NCBI GenBank assembly: GCA_001931905.2
Contig: MSJI02000035.1
Coordinates: 1 to 64,000 of the forward strand
From: Cladosporium sp. IMV 00045
Taxonomy: Eukaryota; Ascomycota; Dothideomycetes; Cladosporiales; Cladosporiaceae
Direction of reading: 5' to 3'
Length of the DNA: 64,000 nucleotides
Shown: positions 1-11,102 of the stretch, piece by piece
Numbering within the stretch: position 1 is the stretch's first letter
Layout of the letters: each line of letters begins with the position of its first letter
The notes under the pieces: generated by a model
The model's database searches: none
The model's input: the letters and a program-made list of their open reading frames with translations, nothing else
What the model was told of the DNA's origin: nothing
Made by a program: the position numbers and the translations under genes

Positions 1-3000
1 GGTGGGAGACTGGAGTGTGTGAGGTGACGGGGAGAGAAGAGAGAAGGAAGAGAGAAGGGAAACGGGCAGAGAAGGCGCGCGGGCGGGCATGGATGGGTGG
101 CCCTCTCCCAGTCGGCATGGGATGGGTAAGGGTTGATGGGGGGGGATTGATGGCGCAGAGTCGGGTCGACGACATGAGAGACACGACAGAGTTTAGCGGC
201 AGATGTGGGTGTGGGTCATTGCTTTCTGCGCCTAAAAGTCGCTTAGTGGGTGGGTCCTTGGGGTGAAGTGGGCGGGTGGAGAAGGGCAGGTGAGGCAGGC
301 GAGGCAGGCACACCGGGCGCAGGCAGCCTGGCAGCCTGGTCAGGCAGAGATGGATGGCTCGAAGGCTTGATGCAGGCTGATGCGGGCTGGCTGATGCGTG
401 TGCATGGATGCATGTCTGGATGAATACATGCACATGTCGTTGCTGGCTGTTCGGCTTGGACATGGGGCGGGCGCTAATCATCAATCATCCTCAAGCCATC
501 CACCAAGCCATCAAGCCTCATCCGCCGCCCATCACTGACACACCCTCTCTCCATCCATGCCTCCCAATACAGCCGGGTCACATGACTCCACATGTCCCTT
601 CCATCTCTCGTCTTCTCATCTTCCGGCTCGGGATCGGCTGTGCGAACGGGCACTAATCCCATTCAAGCCACATCCAGGCTCCACCCAAGCCCTGACGCCA
701 CGCTACAACGCCTTGTGGGGCGACCTTCTGAATCTCTCCAAGCATCCGTTCTGTCACTTATGTCTCGCCGTCTCATGTCTCAACTCGACTCTGATGATAT
801 CTCCGTCCCTCTCCACACACATGAAGCCAAGCACCAACGCTGCCACAACGTTTTTTAAGGTTCCACGCTCGGCAAAGTCAGGCAAATAACCTCCGACACT
901 CCCCCAAGAAAGCCCGTGGTCCTGTTCCCCACTTCCTGCTCATCTCATCACTCACATGTCCGCGGCGGCTGCAAAGATCATCATCATCATCTGAGACATA
1001 CATCCCGCACCGGCTACTACCAACCAAATACTCCATACATTGCTGATCCGGCCCGCTACCAGTAAGGTTGCCGGTGTAGCGTGTGCATGTGCGTGATGCT
1101 CTGGTTTGGTTCGGGGCCAATCTTCAAGCCAGTGAACTTTCTTTATTTGCGTGTTCTTCCCCCTCTTCTGCCGTCAGCCTAGAAGCCCTGCATCCCGGAA
1201 GTCTATATCGTCAGGAGAAATGAAGTTGACAGCCGTGACATTTGATGGCTTGACATGGCCTGACAGCTATGTCAGAAGTACTCGTTGAATGTAGATCTGT
1301 CTATAAGCTGTCTTGTAGTATATTTATATGAATGCTAACTAGGTCACATTGTATGAATTCCTTCTCTACTTTCTTTCCAGACAGCATCACCCTTAAACAA
1401 CCTAGCGTCGCTCAAGTGCCTAGACAACATCACCTCCCGCAAATGAACCAGTGCTACCTCTCCCAATTCAACACACGCGATGAGCAGGAACAAGAAGAGT
1501 ATAGACGTCTATCCCCAGAAATGTCACCCAAATTTTCTCTTCCTATCCCCCATTAGCTCCCATCCCCCCAAAATCCCAAATAAGAAACGGTAGAGGTAGC
1601 ACAACCGCACTCCTTTCCCGCCGTACCACAACCTCCCATCCATCATCAGCAGCCATCCATCTCGCCCCGACCGGCTTCACTCCCCTACACTTCAAGCAGC
1701 GGCTATCCACACACGCACGAGCGGGAGCAAAGCAGCGCAAGGCTGTAACGTCATGTATCTACCTACCTAGGAACACTGTTACATGCTCAAACAGTCGCCA
1801 TCCACCACCCATACCATAACGCTACGTACCGCCATCACACACAAACTCCCTCTCTCCCCCTCCGCCTCCCCGCCCGGCCCCTTCACGCGCATGCGCGCAC
1901 CACCTGGCCTACCTCCGTATAAGAGGAAGCCATGGGCTGAACGGCTGGCTGCCTTTCGTCGCCTTGCCTTGCCTTTGCCTGCAATGCGAGACGGATGCAA
2001 TGCACTGCGGATGCGGATGCAAAAGGGGCAGGGTGCGGATGCGGGTGCGACGCGGCAAAAAGGGCAAGGCTGCAAAGATACGTACTGAATCTGCGGTACG
2101 CTCTCGCCTTGCTTGAGTGACACGAGCTGGATCCGGGGGGATGGTAGAGGTTGGGTGGAAGGTTTGGGGCGGGAAGAGGTGTTGTTGCCGGACGTGCTAT
2201 GGCATGGATTATCCATACATGTAGGGTGAAGGATGTGAGATATATATCGGCCGTGTCGTGCTGTATCTGTCAATATTTATCATGTGCGTTGCCCTCTCTC
2301 ATCTGTCTCATCTGCGCATGTTGCCTCTCTTCTCGTCTTGCTGATGAGGAGTGTTCGACAATTACAAAGAAGTTTATCGTGGAGGCCAATACAGTATGAT
2401 ATTCTTCAGTAAGATGACAGGCCTGGTACCTTCTTTTTTTCTTTTTTCCAGCCTGTCCCATCTCATGCCCTTCATGTCTACCTTCTCTCCACGGAGTGCG
2501 ATGGAAGCTACAGCAAGCAGCTTTAAAACCGCCCTTGGTAATGACGAAGGGGAGACTTTTCGAATTTATATGAGCGTACCTGCTATCGCTGTCTGATTAC
2601 GAGGCTCAAGGCAGACAGTTCCTTGAACATGCAAGGAAAGCTAGCTGACCGACGAGACCACTTCGGAGGATGGATGGGTTGCACAACGGCCTTGTCACGT
2701 CCCAGATGAAGATACAACACAGCACAACGTAGGAGATAGCCCATCCCAACTCAACACATTCCAGGCCCAAACGCACGCACGCACGTTGCTACAGAACAGC
2801 AGCAAGAGCAGTTCTCAAATCAGGCTGCACTGCACCACCCAACCCAAAAACCTCCCCCCCACCACACGAGATCTGTACTATGAGCTTCATGTGAGACAGC
2901 CGTTCAAACGCAGCCAGGCTCCACTGGTTGAAGACAACGCGGCGCGGACGGGAAGGCGAACGGGAGCAAAAGAAAAGCGTCAGGTTATGTACGCGCCCGA

Positions 3001-3025
3001 GCAACCCTCCCGCATCCATGCATGA

Positions 3026-3073
3026 GGCGCGCGCGCGCATGCATATAGGTACATTTACATGCATGCATGCATT
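3026..3073. repeat. alternating purine-pyrimidine tract
   Basis: A run of GC dinucleotides passes into ATGCAT and then, after a short break, into repeated ATGC units. Strictly alternating purine-pyrimidine DNA can adopt Z-form and is self-complementary. No coding function is visible. Confidence 0.7.
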
Positions 3074-4022
3074 GGTGACATGAGAGAGAGGCTGGGAAGG
3101 GGGAGGGGAGCGGAAGTAGTACTACTGATGAAGTACTGACGATCTCGGCTCGGCTCAAGAAAAGAACATGCAGAACCAAGCTTTTCTCCTCTCGGTAAGA
3201 GGTCCTTTCTGCCTTTTTTTGTCGCGTCGATTAGGTACGGAGGTATTTCTGGCCCTGAACGCCCCATTTCGCGCCACGCATACAGCCATCCAGACATATC
3301 CACAGCGCAGGCAAGCAGGTGGATGGGATATCCACCCCCGGCTTATTATTTAGGAGGGAGGATGACGGAAGCGCAGTGCAGCTCTCCCTGACGTGCGTGC
3401 CTGAACTCGCTCACTGCTGCTTGGTCTCGTCGTTTCTCCTGGTATTGTTTCGCTACGAGTTGAAGTCACTGGAGTCGCGTGGATGTACCGTTCTGGACAA
3501 AAGCCCGTGAGGCTGGGAGAAGTAGGAGGTAAGGAGGTTGGAGGTAGAAGACCCAAGAAGAAGGGCAAACGGTTCTTGGCGCGCGTCTGTCCGTCTGTTG
3601 GTTCGCTGTGCGAGTGACGATCGAAGTTATGGATCTTGCACCGGCCTTTGGCGTGGTTTTATTAACCATACCGCCAAACCGCCATGCTGTATATGTATAT
3701 GGCCATGACTCTTCCGTCTGGCGTCAAACCATCCTTCCCAATCTCGCCCATCGCTCTCCTGACTCGCTACTCGTCTGTCACGCATCTCGCCAACCGATCA
3801 TCCCAGCCTCCCATCCCGCGCCTACGTGCGTGATCTTCACCAGCCCATGATAGATGAATTTCCAAGATTAGCAGCAAGGCCACCGCCAGATTTTAGCCTC
3901 ATGTCAAGACATCGCAGGCTCCAGCCCAAAAAAGCCCCAAATCCTAGGGCAGAGCTGCCGAGCCCAGCTTTGTTTCTTGGTGTGATGATTCCCTTCAGCC
4001 TCGTCTGTCTCTGTTTCTCCCC

Positions 4023-4056
4023 CTTCTTCTTCTTCTTCTTCTTCTTCTTCTTCTTC
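4023..4056. repeat. CTT trinucleotide microsatellite
   Basis: About eleven uninterrupted CTT units. Read on the minus strand it gives runs of Glu or Lys in otherwise meaningless frames, which explains two acidic or basic ORFs there that are not genes. Confidence 0.95.
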
Positions 4057-5444
4057 GCTTGCCGATAGGGGCGCACGCACACGCAAACGCACGCGCCCTC
4101 CCGCGCGAAATGCAATGCATGTGCTCATCTTCTGGCTCGCCTGGGCTGGCAAGATGTGGCACCGCCCGTTGACCCGTTTGGCGTCACCAGTGCACCACAC
4201 GGCGAGAGGTGTGGCCACACAGTACAAACCGTCCGTCATCCCGAAACATCAAACAAACGGGCAACGGGCGGGCGCTTGCACCTTTGGGCCCAGGCCCGGG
4301 CGCTCAGCCGCCAGCCGGTACCGCCGCCAGCATCGCCGAGGAGGGAGCCCTGTCGTCGCTCAAAGATTGGCGTGACAGGACACGGGCGCTGGCGTTTCTA
4401 CGTAAGGTATCTAAAGCGAAGGCGGTAAGTTCGTCGTCTACCCGGCTTCGCGGATTCAAGCTTTGCAAACGCCACGACACATGGTCCTTCCCCTTAGCCT
4501 GGTAGGGTTCTTTTGGGTTTCTTTCGGGAGCTAAGGGAGCGAGAGAAGCGAGAGTTTTCCACCATCATCATCATCATCACTTCTGCCACGCTGGCAGGGA
4601 GCCCGTGTTGTGTGCTTAGCCGTGAAACTCAAAACAAGCCACTGTGCCACGTTTTTCGGAGCGAGGCCGTTGGGGTGGTTGATTGATGGATTGTTCGCTC
4701 TGATAGTTAGTTACTACCTACTTTGACGCGTCAGACGACGCCCTTCTGGCTGAGTGGGATGGGTGTCGAGACGAGACAGCCTGGCGCGCGAGGCTGGTGG
4801 CTGGGTTTCTTGTTCGTGTATGTTTAGCGAGAGGAGTTCTGAGTTGCTTTGCTTCTCAAATCAGGGTGTGGATTGGTGATGGTTCTACCCTGCGGTGACA
4901 AGGCTGATTTGTTGCTGCACGTAACAGTCTTTAATGGGCTTATATCATCAATATCATCGCGCCACAGAGACCTGCAAGTATTGGGAGATGCTTCGCTGTT
5001 GGCGTGCGATATTCCGCGACCCTTTTATTTTGCCCATTGCTAGCTGTAGATCTAGCCAATTCATTGGATCGACAATCGCATCCATGGCGAAATCGCGTAA
5101 TAAAGTGTGCAGATTGATGGCCTCTTGGCTGCTTGAACTTCACAATTTCCAGGCTAGAGTATAGTTACGATAGGATCAAGGTACATATGTAGGAAAAAAT
5201 GCATAAGTTTATTGTCTAGCCGGTTACTCCGCCATCGCAAACCGAAAATAACCGGTGTACACGGATGTGGCTGATTGAATTTGTATGCATTCAGGTCGTC
5301 TCACATGTCCCTCTCAGGGAGGTGGAAACGGACACGACTTTGAAAAGGTATATTTCGTTATGGTACATGCTCGACTCAGCGACTCACGCCAAACAAGAGC
5401 AGAGACATCAACAACCACGCCGCCAACCCAGCCTCACTCCCACC

Positions 5445-7371
5445 TCACTTCCAACAAAACGTACTCTCCCTCTCCCACCCCTCCCTCCCCCTCCCGCCCC
5501 TCTCCCGATCCGTGTCCACCCACGTCTGCAGATTCGTCGTCGTCACCGCCTCGCTCGTGTCCAACTCCGACAAGATCCGCGTGAACTCCCGCACCAGCTC
5601 CGCCGCTCGCAGGGACGTTTCTTCGTGCGGCTCGAAAGGACACGACAGCAAACCGACCGCAACGTCGCGCGTTTTGTACGCCAGGTGGATCCCGTTGGGC
5701 TCGATGGCGCGCGCGGGCAGGGTGTGCAGGAGGTGGATGAGGTGGGTTGAGAGGCTTTCGCGCTCAGACCAGTGCGTGAATGCCGTGGACTGGTGAGGGT
5801 TTGTGAGGGATGGTGGGACGCCTTCGGCGAGCAAGGCTTCGAGTTGGTCGAGCAGGATGCTGCGGAGCCAGAGGTGGGTGACGTGCAGGTTTGCGCGCGC
5901 GGCGGAGAATTGGAAGGTGAGGGTTTGCGCTTCTTGGGGGGAGAGGGAGGAGGTGGGCTGGATGGGTTGTTCGTTCCAGGGGCGCAGTTCGGGCGGGAGG
6001 GAGGTGAGGATGTGGCGAAGTTCGTGCAAACGGGATTGAAGGTGGGAGATCTGCGCGTGCCGGTTGTTGTGGTGCGTGCACCTGCAGGCTGTGCAGATGG
6101 GGGCGCTGGGGGTGCAGGGCGGGCGGGATTGGATGGCGGCGAGGAAGACGAGGGAGGTGATGTTGAAGGCTGTGGTGAGGTTTGGCTGGGGTGAGGGGTT
6201 GGGAGGCGGGGCGATGTGGTCTTCGAAGATGGACTCGTCGTCGATGTCGAGGGGCATGAGGGCTCCGAGGTCGACGGTTTGGATTAGTACTGGGTCCAGG
6301 AAGGTGATGCGCTCTTTGCGGAGGGATTGTACTTGTGAGTGTCTGCACATGGGTGTCAGTGAGTTGTTTGGGACAGCGTGAATGCTTCGATCCAGGGAGG
6401 AGGAAGATTCTTACACATAGCTGTAGAACAGCAGCCAAAACCCTTTCTTCCTCAATTGCGTCTCGATGTGATTGAGTCCGCGATACTCCGTGATTCGATG
6501 CAAAGCTAGCATTCGAGCGATCTGTGAGCACTCGACCTCAAGCATTCGCGCACGATTGACATGTCCGATCTGAAAGAAGGCAATGTCGAACAGATACGAG
6601 GTTGAAAATTTCTGGAAACTGATGTTGTCGAAATAATCCGGGCCGCGCATGTTGAGCAGGAGCACATACGCCTGATGGATGAAATCTCCGCGCGAGTCGA
6701 ACTTCAAAGGCGGATCGCGTTTGCGGTATTCTTCGAATTTGCTCGGGATGGTGCCCACGACGGTGGCGCACAGGGCGACGATCAGGCCGAGGAAATCGGA
6801 GTCTTCGGAGTCTTGGTTGGTTGCGAGGGAGTGCTTGAAGGTGGGCCGGTGGACAATTGGGATGAGAGGGTACAGAGATATCAGGTAGTCCTCGAGCATG
6901 AGGAGGACGAAGTCTCTTGGACATAGTTGATCTGTTGCGTACCCGATCGGGGGGTGAGAATGGGTCTCGTGCTGTGGTGGCGAAGTGCTGGAGTTGAGCA
7001 GATGGACGATTGAAGGACCATGCGCCGAGCGTCTCGGTTCTGCGGGCGTATGTGTTGCGCCATTCGTTGATGACTCCGTCGCTGTCTGGTGACCATTCCG
7101 GGTTGTCTCATGTTCGGAGGGTGAGAAGGTGTGCTTCCTAAGCCTGTATCAGAGCCATTGCAGATGTGGTGTCCGAGAAAGTGGCCTACCTTCGCTTCGG
7201 CCCTCTTGTCGAAGATGGAATGTCGAATGTGCATGCCAATGACAGATGCGAGCAGCGACTGCACGGCGAGCCTGGTTTGGCGTCCTTGCACTTTACTTTC
7301 CTCAATCTGCATCCATCGCAAGCCTTTGTCGCCAAGCTGCGTTTGGGCGGCGCAGGCGGCGTGTCGGTCAT
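5445..7371 (-). CDS. Zn2Cys6 transcription factor with fungal-specific TF domain
   Basis: Three exons (7371-7190, 7137-6415, 6342-5445) give 600 residues. Introns are 52 and 72 nt with GT/AG borders, and both joins keep the frame. Residues 18-47 form a canonical binuclear zinc cluster (C18, C21, C28, C37, C40, C47; spacing C-X2-C-X6-C-X8-C-X2-C-X6-C), followed by a basic stretch and a Ser/Thr/His-rich linker. From about residue 141 the sequence matches the fungal transcription-factor regulatory domain (LYPLIPIVHRPTF, then an alpha-helical middle region). It is a nuclear DNA-binding regulator; the target pathway cannot be read from sequence. It lies head to head with the aminotransferase gene at 7790, which suggests a local regulator. 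The C terminus is Arg/Gly/Glu-rich. Confidence 0.9.
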
Positions 7372-7789
7372 CGCCAGAGGAAGTGTTCAGGGGACGGCTC
7401 TTTCATCATGCTGACAATGAGGTATGTACATCGGATCAGTGCTCTGGATAGTAAAGAATCTTCATTGTTGGATGTCGTTGCTGTAGAAAGCAAAGTGAAG
7501 TTCATCGTTCTCCAAGAAAGCCAAATTCTCCGAAAGGCGGAGACGGCCATCTTCCAGGTCGTCGGCGTGCCCTCCGTGACACCACGAGAACATGCAGAAG
7601 ACGCAAAGTTTCGACCCCTCCTTTGCTTATCACGCATTTCCCATAATAGGTAGGCATATCATCTTCTCAAGTGACTCGAACCCTGTTTCATTCGTGGGGC
7701 ATCACCGCATCAAACAAGTTTTCCCCGAACACCGACGAACTGCAAGCCGCCCCGATTGACCTCGACAATACTTCATCTCATTTGCCATC
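7372..7789. promoter_or_regulatory. shared bidirectional promoter
   Basis: This 418-bp interval separates the start codons of the divergent Zn2Cys6 regulator and aminotransferase genes and must contain both 5' leaders and promoters. It carries a palindrome at 7527-7543 with two CGG triplets, described separately. Confidence 0.6.
7527..7543. promoter_or_regulatory. CCG-N5-CGG palindrome, candidate zinc-cluster site
   Basis: TCTCCG and CGGAGA form perfect 6-bp inverted arms around a 5-bp spacer. Zn2Cys6 dimers bind paired CGG triplets, and everted CCG-Nx-CGG sites are known for Leu3-type proteins. Its place in the promoter shared with a Zn2Cys6 gene makes it a candidate site; binding is not shown by sequence. 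Confidence 0.4.
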
Positions 7790-9174
7790 ATGCCGCATTA
7801 CAAGGCTTTTGCTTTAGATCGGTGGAGTTAGTCATCGAGAAGTCGATGCTTCGAATGATTACTGACTGCTTCATCTCCAGTCCAGAAATACGGGGTACTT
7901 CAATCAGAGGGTACTTCTAGACTGTTCTAGCTAACACAAATACATAGCCAAGCTGTAAGACAGGCCTTCACGGTACGAAAGCATCTCTAAAACCTTTCAA
8001 AGTACGAATCTAACAAACCACAGGCTCTGCCGTCGAACCACTCACTCTAGCCGAGCTTCAACAGCTCTCACCTTCCACACCCATCCTTGACCCCGATATC
8101 GCCTTGTCTTACGGACCGACTCATGGACTACCTGCGCTGCGTCAACAGATCGCGACATTGTACCATGACAGCGACCTCATGCACACAGTTGAGGCTGAGA
8201 ACGTCCTCGTCACTGCCGGTGCCATAGATGCGAACCATCTCATCCTCGAAACCGTCCTGAAGCCTGGCGATCACGCCATCATCCAATATCCAATCTATGG
8301 ACCACTTCTCGAAGTCCCACGCAGCACAGGAGCCCAAGTATCCTTCTGGCCATGGCGAGAAGGAAACACCTTCTCCGAATGGACGCTCGACATCGAAGAG
8401 CTACGGGCAATGATCAAGCCAAACACCAAATTGATCATGATCAACAACCCAACAAACCCAACGGGCTTCATCCTCCCCCGCGAGAAACTCCAACAAATCA
8501 TCGACCTCGCAAAACCCCAGGGCATCATGATAATGTGCGACGAAGTCTTCCGCTTCCTGCACCACGACGACAGCGTCCCCACGCCTCCCTCCCTGCTCGA
8601 GCTCGAATACGACAAATCGCTCGTCACAGCCAGCCTGTCCAAAGCCTTCGCCCTACCCGGCGTACGGACAGGGTGGATAGCAGTCTCCGCCGGCCTGCGC
8701 GACACGCTGATGCACGACATCCTGCGCACGCGAGACTATACGACCGTCACGGTCAGCCAAATCGACCAGCAAATCGCCGCCTACGCTCTCAGACCGGATG
8801 TGCGAAAACTCATCCTCGAGCGCAGCAGATGCATCTGCCGCCGCAACATGGCCGTCATCCGCAGCTGGGCGGAGCGCCATTCTTGGGCCGAGTACATTGA
8901 CCCGCAAGGCGCGGGGACTTGTACTATCCGCATTCTGAGAGACGACGGTGAGGTTGTGGACGATGTCAAGTTCGCGCAGGCTCTGGCGGAGGAGGAGAGC
9001 GTGTGCGTGCCGCCTGCGGGGCTTTGTTTTGGCAGGCAGGCGGATGGGTTGGGCGAGACAGCTTTTGCGGGCTGTTTGAGGGTGGGAATTGTTACGAGTC
9101 CTGGCGTGGTGGAGCGTGGGTTGGATGCTATTGCTAGGGTGCATGGGAGGTGGGTTGTGGTGGATGGCTACTAA
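7790..9174 (+). CDS. PLP-dependent class I/II aminotransferase
   Basis: Four exons (7790-7826, 7881-7894, 7948-7972, 8024-9174) give 408 residues. The three small 5' exons were placed from GT/AG borders and because they rebuild the family's usual N terminus (ALDRWIQKYG, then a conserved EPLTLAEL segment). Visible motifs: SYGPTHGLPALR (cofactor-binding start), NNPTNPTG, CDEVFRFL, and SLSKAFALPGVRTGW, whose Lys232 should form the Schiff base with pyridoxal phosphate. The fold matches the aspartate aminotransferase superfamily, in a branch that includes ACC-synthase- and capreomycidine-synthase-like enzymes. The substrate cannot be deduced. No targeting signal is evident, so a cytosolic enzyme is likely. 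The gene is divergent from a Zn2Cys6 regulator. Confidence 0.88.
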
Positions 9175-9800
9175 GTGTTGTTTGAGAGATGGTGTTGCTA
9201 CCGATCCGAGAATGTGGATGGATGTGCTTGATGCGAATTGCGAGGATGCATGACAGATGGATTTGGTGTCGGTCATTTCCAGATGCACCTACATGTAGAT
9301 CATGAGCCGAGTGAATGATAGAATGCGTAGGGAAATGTCGTGAGATGGGACCCTTGGTCAATTCAACGAAACCATTTTAGTAAGACCGTGACTAGTTTGC
9401 AGCGCTGATAACAGCAAAACTGCATGCACTACAATGTGATCACATGAATAATATAATAAAACCTCAATCGATGAGAAGCAGTATTCTCCAGACCGAATTT
9501 ATAACGTGAACGATTCGGTTCCCCTCAAGCACGCGGGCCGGCTCTCCCTGCATTTGGGGCATCAGCCTCAAAGCCGATTGAAAGTTGGCCCCTCGGCCTC
9601 TCTCTCTACTCAGCCTGAGACACGGGCGATCCACCCACCGTGTCCATACCACCACGCTCCTTACTCCTTATACCATTCAATGCCCCTCCCATAGTTTCCG
9701 TTCGCCGCAGACTTTCTCCCTGTCTTGCGTGGTAATTTCTTTCCTTTCCTTTTCACAACCGGCATACGCGCCTAACTACTGGAATCGACATCCAGCAACG
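9175..9800. other. intergenic region
   Basis: The 3' flank of the aminotransferase gene and the promoter/leader of the Erv41-like gene. A CT-rich stretch at about 9690-9760 precedes the start codon at 9801. No further gene seen. Confidence 0.5.
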
Positions 9801-11102
9801 ATGAACGGCCACAATGGCTTCGGCGACTCGAGTCTAAACGAGGACAACTTCGGCGAGTCCGGCGCGCTGAAAGCGGTCAAAGCCTTCGACGCCTTTCCCA
9901 AGACAAAACCCTCCTACACCGAGCAGACGAATTCCGGCGGCGTGTGGACGATCGTGCTCGTGCTCGCGAGCATCTGGCTGGGAGCCACGGAGCTGGGCCG
10001 CTGGTGGGTGGGCGAGACCACGCACACCTTCAGCGTCGAGCAGGGCATCGGCCACGACTTGCAGATCAACTTGGATGTCGTCGTGCACATGCGCTGTGAA
10101 GATATTCACGTCAATGTGCAGGATGCGAGCGGTGATAGGATTCTGGCGGGGAGCACGCTGCATAAGGATCCGACTTCTTGGGTGCAGTGGGGGAAGGATC
10201 GGAAGTTGCATATTCTGCCGAAGGATAAGAATGAGAGGTTGGAATTGGGTGGGTACCCGGGTTTTGGCGAGTATAAGGAGGAGGATGTGCATAACTATCT
10301 CGGCGCGGCGAAGGCGACGAAGAAGTGGCCTAAGACTCCCAGGTTGCCGCGACACGCTTTCCCGGACAGCTGTAGAGTTTACGGCAGCATGGAGGGAAAC
10401 AAGGTGCAGGGAGACTTCCACATCACGGCCAGAGGGCACGGGTACATGGAGATGGGACAGCATCTCGACCACAGCGGTATGAACTTCGGATATGCCTGAG
10501 AACCTCACCTCGTACTAACAGTATACACAACAGCCTTTAACTTCTCCCACCACATCAACGAGCTCTCCTTCGGCCCCTTCTACCCCTCCCTGATCAACCC
10601 CCTCGACAACACCGTCGCCACAAGCGAAAACCACTTCCACAAATTCCAATACTACCTCTCCGTCGTGCCCACAGTCTACACGACGGACCCCAAATCCCTC
10701 CGCAAATACACCGACAAATACCACGAATCGCCCTCGAGCGGCGAAGACGGCATGAAAAAGCACGCCAAGCGCTACGCGCGCGACACGGTCTTCACCAACC
10801 AATACGCCGTGACCGAGCAATCGCACGCCGTCTCCGAGATGAACGTGCCGGGCGTTTTTGTCAAATTCGACATCGAGCCTGTCATGCTCACCATCGCGGA
10901 GGAGTGGGCTTCGTTCCCGGCGCTGTTTATAAGGCTGGTCAATGTTGTGAGTGGTGTGTTGGTTGCGGGCGGTTGGCTTTATGCTATGAGCGAGTGGGCG
11001 AAGGAGGTCAGGTCGAGAGGGAGAAGGCAGGGCGGCGGTGGGTATGAGGGCATTTTGAGCCCGGCGACGCCGTCGCAGAATGGGGAGAAGAAGGGGTTTT
11101 AG
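9801..11102 (+). CDS. Erv41-like COPII vesicle / ERGIC protein
   Basis: Two exons (9801-10476, 10534-11102) give 414 residues. The 57-nt intron has a perfect branch site (TACTAAC at about 10513) and joins HLDHS to FNFSHHINELSFG in frame. The protein has the Erv41/Erv46 plan: a short cytosolic N terminus, a membrane segment at about residues 51-70, a long lumenal domain with the family's FGPFYPSLINPLD and FQYYLSVVPT motifs, and a second membrane segment near the C terminus (about 365-385) followed by a basic cytosolic tail. Erv41 partners Erv46 in retrieving ER residents and packaging cargo between ER and Golgi. An in-frame open stretch upstream from 9585 is leader; ATG 9801 gives the expected N terminus. 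Confidence 0.88.

Larger units (their letters stand above)
1..5444. other. gene-free low-complexity region
   Basis: No reading frame here has protein-like composition or joins others through splice signals. The stretch is rich in short repeats: a purine-rich tract on the plus strand at about 25-80, GGCAG/GATG-type repeats at 290-430, ACGC repeats near 2771-2785, alternating GC/AT dinucleotides at 3026-3073, a CTT microsatellite at 4023-4056 and CAT repeats near 4561-4580. On the minus strand the left end would be a CT-rich tract, as often seen in fungal promoters and leaders. A gene starting left of position 1 and reading leftwards could own part of this as promoter; that is inference. Confidence 0.6.

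Noticed and set aside
3904..4239. Minus-strand ORF with a long Glu run
   Set aside because: The Glu run is only the CTT microsatellite read backwards; the flanks lack protein character.
5512..7451. Several plus-strand ORFs over the regulator gene
   Set aside because: Shadows of the Zn2Cys6 gene on the other strand; the minus frames carry the conserved motifs and splice together.
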